Origin: SPCO01 sp964427285
GTDB lineage: Bacteria; Chloroflexota; Limnocylindria; Limnocylindrales; CSP1-4
Reading direction: 5' to 3'
NCBI GenBank assembly: GCA_964427285.1
Contig: CAYRTS010000003.1
Coordinates: forward strand, 1 to 64,000
DNA: 64,000 nucleotides
Shown: one piece after another, positions 18,587-27,504 of the stretch
Position numbering within the stretch: position 1 is the stretch's first letter
Layout: the number at the start of each line of letters is the position of its first letter
Notes under the pieces: generated by a model
The model's input: the letters and a program-made list of their open reading frames with translations, nothing else
What the model was told of the DNA's origin: nothing
Database searches by the model: none
Program-made: the position numbers and the translations under genes

Positions 18587-18981
18587 GGTTCGTGGATACC
18601 TCGTACTGGGTGGCGCTGCGGCTCCGGCGTGATGCCAACCACAGCGTTGCTGTCCGCCTGTGGGCACCCGGCCAACCGATCCTGACGACGAATCAGGTCG
18701 TCGGAGAGACCTGGACGTTCCTGCGCCGTCGCGACGGGCACCCCGCGGCCGCCGCCTTCTTCGACGCGGTCGAGTCGGCCAATTGGCTCACGGTCGTCCA
18801 TGTCGAAGATGCGATTGAGCGCGAGGCGCGGGCCTGGCTTCGACGCCACGATGAGCGGGTCTACTCATTCGTCGATGCCACCAGTTTCGCCGTCATGCGA
18901 CGAGAGCGCCTCCGGGAGGCGTTGGCGTTCGACGGCGACTTCAGCGCGGCGGGCTTCGTCGAGGCTCGACCCGAGAGCTGA
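18583..18981 (+). CDS. PIN-domain toxin (VapC)
   Basis: 132 residues, GTG start inside the antitoxin stop (GTGA). Acidic PIN residues: D5 in MRFVDTSYWVAL, the Glu in NQVVGETW, the Asp in YSFVDATSFAVM, and AFDGDF. The order is that of VapC RNases acting on tRNA or rRNA. It is distinct from the PIN toxin at 16.8 kb and lies on the opposite strand, so this 2.2-kb stretch carries two separate VapBC systems flanking a tRNA. Confidence 0.9.
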   Translation: MRFVDTSYWVALRLRRDANHSVAVRLWAPGQPILTTNQVVGETWTFLRRRDGHPAAAAFFDAVESANWLTVVHVEDAIEREARAWLRRHDERVYSFVDATSFAVMRRERLREALAFDGDFSAAGFVEARPES

Positions 18982-19051
18982 TGGGGCGCCTCGCGCTGCG
19001 GGGTGCGGGCAGACTCGATGGGAGTTCGGTCCGCCGGCCGTCAGCCGACGA

Positions 19052-20218
19052 TCACCTTGGGCTGGAGCCCGGCAAGGGGCCGTCAGGCCGGGGCCTGGCC
19101 AGCTCAGGCTCCGGCCCGCGGTCCGTCTCGCGAGCAGCGAGTTCGGCGTCCAGCTGGGCGATCAGACTTGGTATGCTGGAACGGAGGGCCTCCCCATACG
19201 CCGGACCGATGTGTTCCAGCAGCCCGTTCTCCCGTTTGGTCTTCGGGGCACCGAACCGGAGGTGAATCACCGTTCCGGTCGAGGTCGGCTCGAGCTCGAT
19301 CGTGTGAAGCAACTTCACGGGACCGCCGGGGGTGTCGAGGATCGTCCGATCGGTGACGTAGTCGTACGGGCGCCAATCGAGGATCTCCTCGACGACGGCG
19401 TCCTTGCCGTGCATGCAATGGTTACTCGAGCCGGGGCCGCGCCTTCCGCCTCTCGCCCCCTCCACGGTGACCTCCGTCACCCACGGCTGCCACGACATCC
19501 GCTGTCCAGGCTTGGTCAGGAAGTCCCAGGCCACCTGCGGCGGCACCCTTGTAGGCACCGACAGGGCGAGGATCGACTCCTCGGGTGTGACGAAGACGCG
19601 CGCGCGAGCCTCTTCCTCCTGCCAGCGGTGCTCCAGGTCGTGTGCCCAGGCCGGCACGTCGCCGATCCGATCGTAGGTCTCGGTGTGCCGGCGCATGCCG
19701 AGTGCGGCCGGGTCGAGGTCGGAGGCATCGATGCACTGTTGGGTGATCAGGGCGTAAGCGTCGATGCCCAGTTGCTCGACGACCACGTTCTTCAGCAGCC
19801 GGTGCACGACGATCACGTCCGACCCAAGGAACTCCTGCCGGCCGGCGACCTTCTGGAGGATGGCGACCCCGTGGTGGACGACGAACTTGAGGTCGAGATC
19901 GGGGATGCGCGTGCAGGCGTTGCACTCACACGAGGTGGCCTGGCGGACGTCACGGCGGCGCCGGCGAAACCCGAAGTAGCAGCGCTCGATCGTGTCGAGG
20001 AGCATCGTCCCGTCGATGGTCTCGAGCGGCGCGTAGGTGAATGCCGCATCGCCCTCGAGCTTGACCAGCCGGAAGTTCGGCCGAAGTGCCGTGACGACAG
20101 CGCCGACGAGGTCGGCGAGGATGTCCTGGGCGTGGTCCAGCTCGACATCGGCGAGGTAGCCCGTGTACCCGGAGATGTCGGCGATCAGAAAGCAGGCCGG
20201 TTGCGCCGCTGGGAGCAT
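19052..20218 (-). CDS. DUF2652 (cyclase-like) and SRPBCC-domain protein
   Basis: 388 residues. The first half starts FLIADISGYTGYLADVELDH, which resembles the class III cyclase fold, and continues with LVKLEGDAAFTYAP and KFVVHHGVAILQKVAG; this is the DUF2652 arrangement, usually thought catalytically inactive or uncharacterised. CECNAC is a possible metal site. The second half (about 230-370: VFVTPEESILALSVPTRVPP, DYVTDRTILDTPGGPVKLLH) looks like an SRPBCC lipid-binding or START-like domain. ATG 20218 was chosen just before the conserved block. It follows the kinase by 80 bp and is probably in its operon. Confidence 0.75.
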   Translation of the reverse strand: MLPAAQPACFLIADISGYTGYLADVELDHAQDILADLVGAVVTALRPNFRLVKLEGDAAFTYAPLETIDGTMLLDTIERCYFGFRRRRRDVRQATSCECNACTRIPDLDLKFVVHHGVAILQKVAGRQEFLGSDVIVVHRLLKNVVVEQLGIDAYALITQQCIDASDLDPAALGMRRHTETYDRIGDVPAWAHDLEHRWQEEEARARVFVTPEESILALSVPTRVPPQVAWDFLTKPGQRMSWQPWVTEVTVEGARGGRRGPGSSNHCMHGKDAVVEEILDWRPYDYVTDRTILDTPGGPVKLLHTIELEPTSTGTVIHLRFGAPKTKRENGLLEHIGPAYGEALRSSIPSLIAQLDAELAARETDRGPEPELARPRPDGPLPGSSPR

Positions 20219-20298
20219 CGGTTCTCGCTGGAGGGGAGCGCGACGGTCGTCACTATACGTCTGGGTCCCCGGGCCGCAGGTCCCGCACGCCGCGACAG

Positions 20299-21705
20299 TC
20301 AGGCCGCGCGGCGCTCGCGCGGCAGGATGACCTCGAAGCACGTCTCCCCGGGCCGGGATCGGATCTCGATCCGGCCGCCGTGGCGGGCGATCACGCTGTA
20401 CGAGATGTGGAGGCCCAGCCCGGTCCCGCTTCCGGGCGGCTTCGTCGTGTAGAAGGGTTCGAAAATCCGCTCGCGGACCTCTGGGGGCATGCCCGGACCG
20501 TTGTCGCAGATCTCCACGACCAGGTCGGCGTCGCGCGTGAACGCACGGATCCGGATCTCACCGTGTCCGCCCATGGCGTCGATCGCATTGTCCAGGATGT
20601 TCGTCCAGACCTGGTTGAGCTCGCTGCCGAATGCCTCGATCTCGGGCAGGTCCGGCTGGTATTCGCGCACAACGCTGACCCCCGCCTTGAGTTTGGGGCG
20701 CAGGATCACCAGGGTGTTGTCGAGCCCGGAGCGGACATCCACTCGCTGCACCGGGGCCTGATCCATGAATGAGTACTCCTTGACCGCCTTGACGATCTCG
20801 GAAATTCGTCCGGCACCGATCGCGACCTCGTCCACCAGCGCGTGGACCGTGCTGCCGGCGGCGATCCAGGTGACGATGCGGCCAAGCGCATCGCGAGGGA
20901 ATTCCGCCTCGATGCGGTCGAGCTGGGCCCGATCCCATCCGCCGCCGACGAGCGCAGGTGCGAGCTCGCTCGCCTCGGCGACGCCGCGCTCGGCGAGGAA
21001 CGTCTCCAACTCCCAGGCGCGGTCGCTGGCGTCGAGCGGGTCCAGCGGCGCCCGCGCGCCGGCATGGCGAGCCACGTTCTGGGCGAGCTCGGCGACGAAC
21101 GCCGCGTGCTCTTGATTGTCGACCACCGTTCCAAGCGCGGCCGTCGCCGCCGCCCAGCGGTCCAGGCCGTGCTCCAGGAGCGACGCGCTCCGCTGAACGG
21201 CTGCCGCGGGATTGTTCAACTCATGGGCCAGGCCCGCAGACAGGGTCCCGAGCGCGGCCAGCTTCTCGCGCTCTCTGAGCATCCCCTCGGTGCTGCGCAA
21301 ACGGCCCAGCACCGTCCGCAGCATGGAGAGGGTCGCCGAGGGTCGGGTGCCGAGCAGCTCGAGGATCACGTCGCGCCCGATGCGCACGACCCGCGTCGGG
21401 GAGACCGCGAGCAACGAGGCGTTTCGCGGCAGTGCCTCGAAGATCGCCATCTCGCCGACGATCTCGCCGGGTCCAAGCAGCGCGATCGGAACGTCTGTCG
21501 TCCGCGATCGTTTCACGACCCGCAGCTCGCCCGACACAATCACGAAGAGGGCGTCGCCGGGCTCGCCCTGGCTGGCGAGCAGGTCACCTCCCGCCAGGTC
21601 CATCGGTTCGCCGCCGTCCGCCACCCATGCGAAATCCTGTTCGGACAGCTCGGCAAACAACGGGATCCGGCGCAACAGCTCGCGGTCGGATCCGTCGGTG
21701 GTCAT
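20299..21705 (-). CDS. Sensor histidine kinase with N-terminal cyclic-nucleotide-binding domain
   Basis: 468 residues. Cyclic-nucleotide-binding domain at about 10-130 with the phosphate cassette GEIVGEMAIFEALPRNASLL. HisKA with H161 in LSAGLAHELNNPAAAVQRSA, and HATPase with DNAIDAMGGHGEIRI, CDNGPGMPP, GTGLGLHISYSVIARHGG. Soluble. It starts 10 bp after the REC-thioredoxin reductase gene, whose receiver is the obvious phosphotransfer partner. The design implies that a cyclic nucleotide tunes phosphorylation. Confidence 0.9.
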   Translation of the reverse strand: MTTDGSDRELLRRIPLFAELSEQDFAWVADGGEPMDLAGGDLLASQGEPGDALFVIVSGELRVVKRSRTTDVPIALLGPGEIVGEMAIFEALPRNASLLAVSPTRVVRIGRDVILELLGTRPSATLSMLRTVLGRLRSTEGMLREREKLAALGTLSAGLAHELNNPAAAVQRSASLLEHGLDRWAAATAALGTVVDNQEHAAFVAELAQNVARHAGARAPLDPLDASDRAWELETFLAERGVAEASELAPALVGGGWDRAQLDRIEAEFPRDALGRIVTWIAAGSTVHALVDEVAIGAGRISEIVKAVKEYSFMDQAPVQRVDVRSGLDNTLVILRPKLKAGVSVVREYQPDLPEIEAFGSELNQVWTNILDNAIDAMGGHGEIRIRAFTRDADLVVEICDNGPGMPPEVRERIFEPFYTTKPPGSGTGLGLHISYSVIARHGGRIEIRSRPGETCFEVILPRERRAA

Positions 21706-21715
21706 CTGGTCCCGA

Positions 21716-23377
21716 TCACAGATCGGCGAGATGCTGGTGGACGAACTTGACCGCCATGGCACCCTCGCCGACCGACGAGGCGATCCGCTTGACCGAGTCC
21801 GACCGGACATCGCCGGCGCTGAAGATCCCCGGGACGTTCGTCTCCAGCAGGAACGGCTGGCGGGCCGGCCGCCAGCCGGGGGGGCGATCGCCGGCGCGCC
21901 CGAGATCGGCCCCCGTGACGACGAATCCGGCCTTGTCGCGTTCGACGAGATCGCCCAGCCACTCCGTGCGCGGCGCCTGCCCGATGAAGACGAACATCGC
22001 GGCGACTGGAAGTCCCGTTTGCGATCCGTCGGCCTTGTCGGCCACGTCGATCGCCGCGAGCGCCTTTTCGCCGTGCACGGCCACGACGTTGACGTTGGTT
22101 CGCACGGTGATGTTCGGGGAGGCCCCGATCTGGTCCACCAGATAGGCGGACATCCCGGCTGCCAGCGAGTCGCCGCGGATCAGGACGGTGACATGCTCGA
22201 CGAACCGGGCGAGGTAGACGGCGGCCTGTCCGGCGGAGTTGCCACCGCCCAGGACCGCCACGCGCTCACCACGGTAGAAGGACGCCTCTGTGGTGGCGCC
22301 GCCGTAGTAGATGCCAGCCCCCGCGAGCCGGACGGCATCCGGAAGATCGAGTTTCCGGTACTCGACCCCCGTGGCGACAAGGAGTGCCTGGCAACTCACC
22401 TGCGACCCGTCTGCCAGCCGGACCAGCTTGTACGGGTCCTCCACGGTCACGCCGACGACCTCCTGGGGGGTCAGGACCTCGGCCCCCAGGCGGCTGGCCT
22501 GAGCCACGGCCCGACGGGCCAGGTCGGATCCGGAAAGGCCGGCCGGGAAGCCCAGGTAATTGTCGATCCGGGAGGTAGTCCCGGCCTGACCTCCAGGGGC
22601 CTCCCGCTCCACGATCAGGGTCTTGAGTCCCTCGGAGGCTCCGTAGACAGCGGCGGCGAGGCCGGCGGGTCCGCCACCCACGATGACCAGGTCGTAGTAG
22701 GGAAGCGCGGCATGCGTCCGCAAGCCGACGCGCCCCGCGATATCGGCGTTTGACGGGCCGACCAGGTGGGTCCCGTCGCCAAACACCACCAGCGGCTGCC
22801 CGTCGGCGTCCACGCCGGCGCTGACGGCGAGTTCGGATGCCTCCTTCTCTTTCTCGATGTCGAGCCAGCGGTACGGGATCTGGTTGCGCGCCAGGTAATC
22901 CTTGATCTCGTGCGCGCGGGCAGACCAGCGGTGGCTGACGACGCGGACGCCCTCGAACGGCGGCCGGAAGCCCGCCCGCCAGTCGCCGAGCACATCCTCA
23001 AGGACGGGAAACAGCTTGTCCTCGGGCGGGTCCCACGGCTTGAGCAGGTAATGGTCAAGCTGGATGGTGTTGATCGCGGCGATCGCGACCTCGGTGTCGG
23101 CATACGCGGTGAGCAGCACGCGCTTGGCGTCCGGATAGATCTCGCGGGCCGCCGCGAGGAACTCGACGCCCGACATCGCGGGCATGCGCTGGTCCGCCAG
23201 GAAGAGTGCGACGGTCGAGCCGCGCAGCTTCAGGCGGCGCACTACGTCGAGCGCCACCGCGCCGCTCTCGGCGGCCACGATCCGGTAGGCCGACCCAAAT
23301 CGGCCGCGCAGGTCGCGTTCGACGGCGCGAAGAACCTGCGGATCGTCGTCGATCGCGACGATGACGGGGTTCTCCAC
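21716..23377 (-). CDS. Response-regulator receiver fused to thioredoxin-reductase-like flavoprotein
   Basis: 553 residues. REC domain at 1-125 (AIDDDPQ, D62 in FLADQRMPAMSG, Lys in YLLKPWDPPED). A thioredoxin/glutaredoxin-like segment follows at about 145-215 (RVVSHRWSARAHEIKDYL, GQPLVVFGDGTHLVGPSNAD). Then a TrxB-type FAD/NAD(P)H module: YYDLVIVGGGPAGLAAAVYG, VAVLGGGNSAGQAAVYLARF, SAGDVRSDSVKRIASSVGEG. The CxxC of TrxB (normally CATCDG) is replaced by YYGGATTEA, and the whole protein has only one Cys (SCQALL). It cannot reduce thioredoxin by the usual disulfide relay. It may be a signalling flavoprotein whose redox state is read or set by phosphorylation. Confidence 0.88.
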   Translation of the reverse strand: MENPVIVAIDDDPQVLRAVERDLRGRFGSAYRIVAAESGAVALDVVRRLKLRGSTVALFLADQRMPAMSGVEFLAAAREIYPDAKRVLLTAYADTEVAIAAINTIQLDHYLLKPWDPPEDKLFPVLEDVLGDWRAGFRPPFEGVRVVSHRWSARAHEIKDYLARNQIPYRWLDIEKEKEASELAVSAGVDADGQPLVVFGDGTHLVGPSNADIAGRVGLRTHAALPYYDLVIVGGGPAGLAAAVYGASEGLKTLIVEREAPGGQAGTTSRIDNYLGFPAGLSGSDLARRAVAQASRLGAEVLTPQEVVGVTVEDPYKLVRLADGSQVSCQALLVATGVEYRKLDLPDAVRLAGAGIYYGGATTEASFYRGERVAVLGGGNSAGQAAVYLARFVEHVTVLIRGDSLAAGMSAYLVDQIGASPNITVRTNVNVVAVHGEKALAAIDVADKADGSQTGLPVAAMFVFIGQAPRTEWLGDLVERDKAGFVVTGADLGRAGDRPPGWRPARQPFLLETNVPGIFSAGDVRSDSVKRIASSVGEGAMAVKFVHQHLADL

Positions 23378-23884
23378 GTTCCCTCCTGCTCGATGGGTCG
23401 TTGGTCGGCGTCGGACCTTCGCTCTGGAGCGATACTACGCGTCGTGAAGCGGTAGAACTGGCCGAGGCGGCACGGCGAGCCGAGATCGGCACCGACGAAC
23501 TCCGGCGGCTGATCGAACTGGAAGTCGTCATGCGGGCGGGTCGGACGTGGCCTTCGGGGAAATCGGCCCGGTCGAACGCAAGGGCGTGCCTGGTGCCATG
23601 CGCCTGCACGCCGCATTTCGGCCCGGCTGAGTGGCGCGGACCGCCCGCGGACCGCCCGCTGCCGGACTGCTGCCGGACTGCTGCCGGACTGCTGCCGAGA
23701 GATATTCGATCAATTGGGCCGCTCCTGGCGAATGACGACGCAAGGCACGTAGCCGCCTGGGATGGACGTTGCGGGGGGGGGCTAGCCCTACCTCGAAAAC
23801 GCCGGGTGTCCGGCTGGTCGGCGGCCGCGTACGTTCGTACGGTTGTGCCATTGAGATCGAACAAACATGGAGGCAGGAAGGCAC
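23378..23884. other. Intergenic region with an 11-bp tandem repeat and a possible decayed coding fragment
   Basis: 507 bp between divergent operons. At 23658-23697 gctgccggact is repeated 3.6 times (11-bp period), preceded by a doubled ggaccgcccgc. At 23828-23841 CGTACG-TT-CGTACG is a perfect dyad 44 bp upstream of the LiaF-like gene. On the plus strand around 23440-23530 the peptide EAVELAEAARRAEIGTDELR looks like a MerR-like helix-turn-helix remnant, but it soon becomes non-coding. No intact gene seen. Confidence 0.45.
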
Positions 23885-24841
23885 ATGGTGAATCGGAGAT
23901 TGCTGTATTTGGGCGTATTCCTTGTTGCGCTTGGCGCGGTGCTGCTGTACGGGCGGAACGAGACCGCCGATCGCGACGCTGTCCTGCGGGCGCTACAGCT
24001 CTGGCCGATCGTGGTCATCGGGCTCGGCGTGGCGCTGCTATTGCGCGGCACAAAACTGGGCATCGCCGGCGGCGTTCTCGCAGCCGCCATGCCGGGACTG
24101 CTGCTAGGGGGCCTGCTCGTGATCGGTTCGAGCCTCGAGGCTGACTGCGGTGTCAGCGAACCGCGGAGCGTCGAGACTCAGGAGGGTTCGTTTGGCGCTA
24201 CCGCCCGTGTCGAGATTGGCGTGGACTGCGGCGAGCTGGCCGTGTCGATGGCGCCCAGCACCAGGTGGAAGGTTGAGACAAGCCACACCGCGGGTGCGAA
24301 CCCGCGGATCGACGTCGAGCCCGATCGGCTCTCGGTCGCCTCGACGAACCAACGCACGCGCTTCGGGCTGCCCTGGAGCGGCGGAGACTTCACGATCGTC
24401 CTGCCGACCGACAGCCTGCTGGACCTGACCGCCGAGGTGAATGCCGGTCGCGGTCGACTGGACCTCGCCCGCGCTCGACTCGGCGATCTGCGGGTGGACG
24501 TGAATGCCGGCGATGTCCGGGTCGATCTCACCGGCGCGACCTTCGACACCTTGGCATTGGAGGCCAACGCGGCGTCCGCGGTCGTCCTCCTGCCAGCCAG
24601 CGAGGACTTCGAGGCCACCTTTGATGTCAATGCGGGCGAGCTCACGATCTGCGCCTCGGAGCGCCTGGGCCTGCGGATCCGGGATGAGATCGTCCTTGGC
24701 TCAGCGGACTACTCCGGGCTGATCCGCACCGATGGTGTCTGGGAATCCGCCGGATATGCATCGGCAACCCACCACGCGGACGTGACCGTTTCGGTCAACG
24801 TTGGTAGCGTGAACATCAATCCTGAAGGAGGATGCAAGTGA
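23885..24841 (+). CDS. LiaF/DUF5668-like membrane protein with 'toast-rack' beta domain
   Basis: 318 residues. Two or three N-terminal membrane spans (LYLGVFLVALGAVLLYG, LWPIVVIGLGVALLLRG, AAAMPGLLLGGLLVIGS), then a repetitive beta domain with VNAGRGRLDLARARLGDLRV and VNAGDVRVDLTGATFDTL, the bactofilin/adhesin-like fold seen in LiaF proteins. LiaF proteins repress or tune a neighbouring LiaS-type kinase. ATG 23885 is preferred over 23867 because GGAGGCAGGAAGG lies just upstream. The stop overlaps the next gene. Confidence 0.85.
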   Translation: MVNRRLLYLGVFLVALGAVLLYGRNETADRDAVLRALQLWPIVVIGLGVALLLRGTKLGIAGGVLAAAMPGLLLGGLLVIGSSLEADCGVSEPRSVETQEGSFGATARVEIGVDCGELAVSMAPSTRWKVETSHTAGANPRIDVEPDRLSVASTNQRTRFGLPWSGGDFTIVLPTDSLLDLTAEVNAGRGRLDLARARLGDLRVDVNAGDVRVDLTGATFDTLALEANAASAVVLLPASEDFEATFDVNAGELTICASERLGLRIRDEIVLGSADYSGLIRTDGVWESAGYASATHHADVTVSVNVGSVNINPEGGCK

Positions 24842-25353
24842 ACTCTCGTCGACTCTATCGCTGCCGCGAGGATCGCAAGCTCGCAGGTGTCGCCGCCGGC
24901 ATGGCCGAATACCTGGACATGGACCCAACCCTGATCAGGATCGGCTGGATCCTGTCCGCCTTCCTCGGCGGCTTTACGATCCTGCTCTACATCATCCTCG
25001 CGTTCGTGGTCCCGATTGAGCCTGCCGCCAAGGCGGCCCACGTCGGAGATCCGAGCGTGGACCCCGCTGCCCCGGGTCCCGACGCCGGGGAGAGACCACA
25101 AGCCGCGCAGCCGCACTGGACGGCCGATACCGCGTCCGCGGGCCATGACCACCATCGGCGCTCAGCCGATGATCGGCCCGGACGTGCGGGCATGATCTTC
25201 GGTGTCCTGCTCGTCGTGTTCGGCTCGATCGCCCTGGTAGGCCAGGCGTTCCCCGGCTGGATCGCTGACATCCACCTTGGCCCAGCGTTCGTTCTGGCCG
25301 TAGGCGTCGCCCTCCTGATTGGCTCGGCCCGCCGGCCCGCCGCGGGGTCCTGA
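24838..25353 (+). CDS. PspC-domain membrane protein
   Basis: 171 residues. PspC domain: RLYRCREDRKLAGVAAGMAE, YLDMDPTLIRIGWIL, then a membrane span. A charged, histidine-rich linker and a second pair of hydrophobic segments follow (MIFGVLLVVFGSIALVGQAF, GPAFVLAVGVALLIG). GTG 24838 is preferred: AAGGAGG is 6 bases upstream and the start overlaps the previous stop (GTGA). PspC proteins report on envelope stress. The gene is the middle member of LiaF-PspC-kinase. Confidence 0.88.
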   Translation: MNSRRLYRCREDRKLAGVAAGMAEYLDMDPTLIRIGWILSAFLGGFTILLYIILAFVVPIEPAAKAAHVGDPSVDPAAPGPDAGERPQAAQPHWTADTASAGHDHHRRSADDRPGRAGMIFGVLLVVFGSIALVGQAFPGWIADIHLGPAFVLAVGVALLIGSARRPAAGS

Positions 25354-25360
25354 TCGTCGG

Positions 25361-26725
25361 ATGATCGTCGGCGGCCCACTTTTCGTTCTCGGTCTGCTCC
25401 TGATCCTGAGCGCCGTGTTTGGCGCTCAGGTCGAGCGGCGAGCCCGGGGCGTGGCCGCGTTCGTCCTGTCCCCGCTCCATCCGGCCACCTGGCGCTCCAC
25501 TCGCGCGATCGTCCAGGGATTCTTCATCGAGATCGTCGCGTTCTCCGTGGTCGTGTCCATCTTCTCGGCCGGGGGCTCATTGCTGGTCGTCGGGGTGGGA
25601 GTGGTGGTCATCGGGGTCGGGATCGAGGCCTGCCGGCTTGTCGCGCGGATCGAGCGTTCCCGCGCCTCTGCGCCCGGCGCTCGGCCGCTCCGGCCGCATC
25701 CCTACAGCCCCTACGGCTCGGGACCCCGAGGCCTGGCGACCGCGGTCTTCCTCGACGTCAATCGCTGGCGTGACGTGGTGTACGTGTTCGTCGCATTGCC
25801 GCTGGCCATCCTCGAATTCGCGGTGATCCTCGTGCTGTGGGTCCTGGCCGTGTCGCTCCTGTCCGTTCCGTTCTGGTTCGCGTCGCCGAACCTCCCGTTC
25901 ACGGTGACCGGCCTGCCGGTATCGCCCGCGACGGTCGCGGTGGCGGCCGGCGTGGTCGGGCTCCTCCTGGCCCCGGTCGCGGCCTCCGCATCGCAAGGAC
26001 TCATGACGCTCCATCGGGCGGTCGTCGCCGGGCTCCTCTGCTCCTCGGAACAGCGCGCGCTGGAGCGCCGGGTGGAAACCCTCGAAGAGAGCCGCCAGAC
26101 GGTCCTTGACGTGGAGGCGAGCGAACTGCGGGGCATCGAGCGGGACCTCCATGACGGCGCCCAGCAACGCCTGGTGATGCTGGCCATGGACCTCAGCCTG
26201 GCGGCAGAGCGGTTCGACTCGGATCCGGCGAGCGCGAAAGAGCTGGTCGAGGACGCCCGCGACCAGGCCAGGCTGGCCCTTGCTGAACTGCGCGACCTGG
26301 TGCGCGGGATCGCACCACCGATCCTGAACGATCGCGGGCTGGTGCCAGCCTTGCGTTCGATTGCCGGTCGTTGCTCGGTGCCCACGGTCGTACAGAGCAG
26401 CCTGCCCGAGGGTGATCGGCTCCCGGACACGCTCGAGCGGGCAGCGTATTTCGTGGTCGCCGAGGCGCTCGCGAACATCGCCAAGCATGCGACCGCCCGG
26501 AGGTGCGAGATTCGCTGCCGACGCGAGGCGGGGGCGCTGGTCGTCGAGATCTGGGACGACGGTCCCGGAGGCGCGCAGATCATCCCTGGTGGAGGCCTGG
26601 CGGGTCTGGCCGGTCGCGTCGAGGCGCTCGATGGTTCGTTCAGCGTCAGCAGCCCGGCAGGCGGTCCGACGCTCGTGCGCGCCGAGTTTCCCGCGGCGTC
26701 CGGAGCCGTGGCCACCGCCGGCTGA
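25361..26725 (+). CDS. Membrane sensor histidine kinase (LiaS/NarL-partner type)
   Basis: 454 residues. Several membrane segments in the first ~230 residues (GPLFVLGLLLILSAVFG, GFFIEIVAFSVVVSIF, ALPLAILEFAVILVLWVLAV, VAAGVVGLLLAPVAAS). Then a coiled helix, HisKA_3 with His at about 263 (GIERDLHDGAQQRLVMLAMD) and an ATPase domain (AALANIAKHATARR-like stretch, DDGPGGAQIIPGGGLAGLA). It starts 7 bp after pspC. It probably phosphorylates the NarL-type regulator whose gene faces it, 8 bp away tail to tail. Confidence 0.9.
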   Translation: MIVGGPLFVLGLLLILSAVFGAQVERRARGVAAFVLSPLHPATWRSTRAIVQGFFIEIVAFSVVVSIFSAGGSLLVVGVGVVVIGVGIEACRLVARIERSRASAPGARPLRPHPYSPYGSGPRGLATAVFLDVNRWRDVVYVFVALPLAILEFAVILVLWVLAVSLLSVPFWFASPNLPFTVTGLPVSPATVAVAAGVVGLLLAPVAASASQGLMTLHRAVVAGLLCSSEQRALERRVETLEESRQTVLDVEASELRGIERDLHDGAQQRLVMLAMDLSLAAERFDSDPASAKELVEDARDQARLALAELRDLVRGIAPPILNDRGLVPALRSIAGRCSVPTVVQSSLPEGDRLPDTLERAAYFVVAEALANIAKHATARRCEIRCRREAGALVVEIWDDGPGGAQIIPGGGLAGLAGRVEALDGSFSVSSPAGGPTLVRAEFPAASGAVATAG

Positions 26726-26733
26726 GCCGCGGC

Positions 26734-27393
26734 CTATGACCCGAGGTAGGTCAGGACGGCCAGCACGCGTCGATGATCGTTCTCGGAATCGGGCAACTCC
26801 AGCTTCGCGAAAATGTTGCTGATGTGCTTCTCGGTGGCGCCTTCGGAGACGCCGAGGACCTGCGCGATCCCCATGTTGGTCCGCCCCTCGGCCATGGCGG
26901 CAAGGACCTCGCGCTCGCGCGGGGTCAGGCCATGGAGGCGGTCGTCGGGATGGCGCGGGATCATCAGCTCGGCGACCACCTCGGGATCGAGCGCGGTTCC
27001 GCCGCGGGCAACGCGCCGCAGCGCATCCATGAACTCGCGGATGTCCGCGACGCGGTCCTTCAACAGGTAGCCGACGCCGCCGGCCCGGTCCGCGAGCAGC
27101 TCCGTCGCGTACTGCCGCTCCACGTACTGGCTGAGGACGAGTACCGGGGAGCCGGGAACCCGACGGCGCGCCTCGATCGCCGCGCGCAGACCTTCGTCGC
27201 GCTGGGTGGGCGGCATCCGCACATCGACAACCGAGACGTCGGGCCGGTGCTCCACCACGGCCGCCACGAACGACGGTCCGTCGCCCACCTTGGCCACCAC
27301 GACGCCCCCCGAATCGTTGATCAGCCGGGCCAACCCTTCGCGCAGGAGCGCGGAGTCCTCGGCGATGACCACCCGGAGCGGCTGGACGTCCAC
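26734..27393 (-). CDS. NarL/LuxR-type response regulator (LiaR-like)
   Basis: 219 residues from GTG 27393. Receiver: VVIAEDSALLREGL, phospho-acceptor D57 in VSVVDVRMPPTQRDEG, Lys in GYLLKDRVAD. LuxR helix-turn-helix near 155-215: LTPREREVLAAMAEGRTNMG, VSEGATEKHISNIFAKL. Encoded convergently with the LiaS-like kinase, the two stops being 8 bp apart. This is unusual, since such partners are normally in one operon, yet the pairing is the only sensible one locally. It is divergent from the sarcosine dehydrogenase-like gene (111 bp between starts). Confidence 0.9.
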   Translation of the reverse strand: MDVQPLRVVIAEDSALLREGLARLINDSGGVVVAKVGDGPSFVAAVVEHRPDVSVVDVRMPPTQRDEGLRAAIEARRRVPGSPVLVLSQYVERQYATELLADRAGGVGYLLKDRVADIREFMDALRRVARGGTALDPEVVAELMIPRHPDDRLHGLTPREREVLAAMAEGRTNMGIAQVLGVSEGATEKHISNIFAKLELPDSENDHRRVLAVLTYLGS

Positions 27394-27504
27394 GCGTCGA
27401 TCATGCACCAACCGCCCGCGCCCGATGGGTCGGTCGCCGTCCGTTTGATCGAGCGCCGTCCGTTTGGCCACGTCAGCCTCAGTTCGCCGGGTACCCTGAC
27501 GCTC

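Noticed and set aside
18800..20452. 550-residue open frame on the plus strand
   Set aside because: Covers the VapC end and runs antisense to the DUF2652 gene; no motif recognised.
26773..27504. N-terminal extension of the sarcosine dehydrogenase-like frame
   Set aside because: Antisense to the response regulator. The GTG at 27505 immediately precedes the FAD-binding strand.
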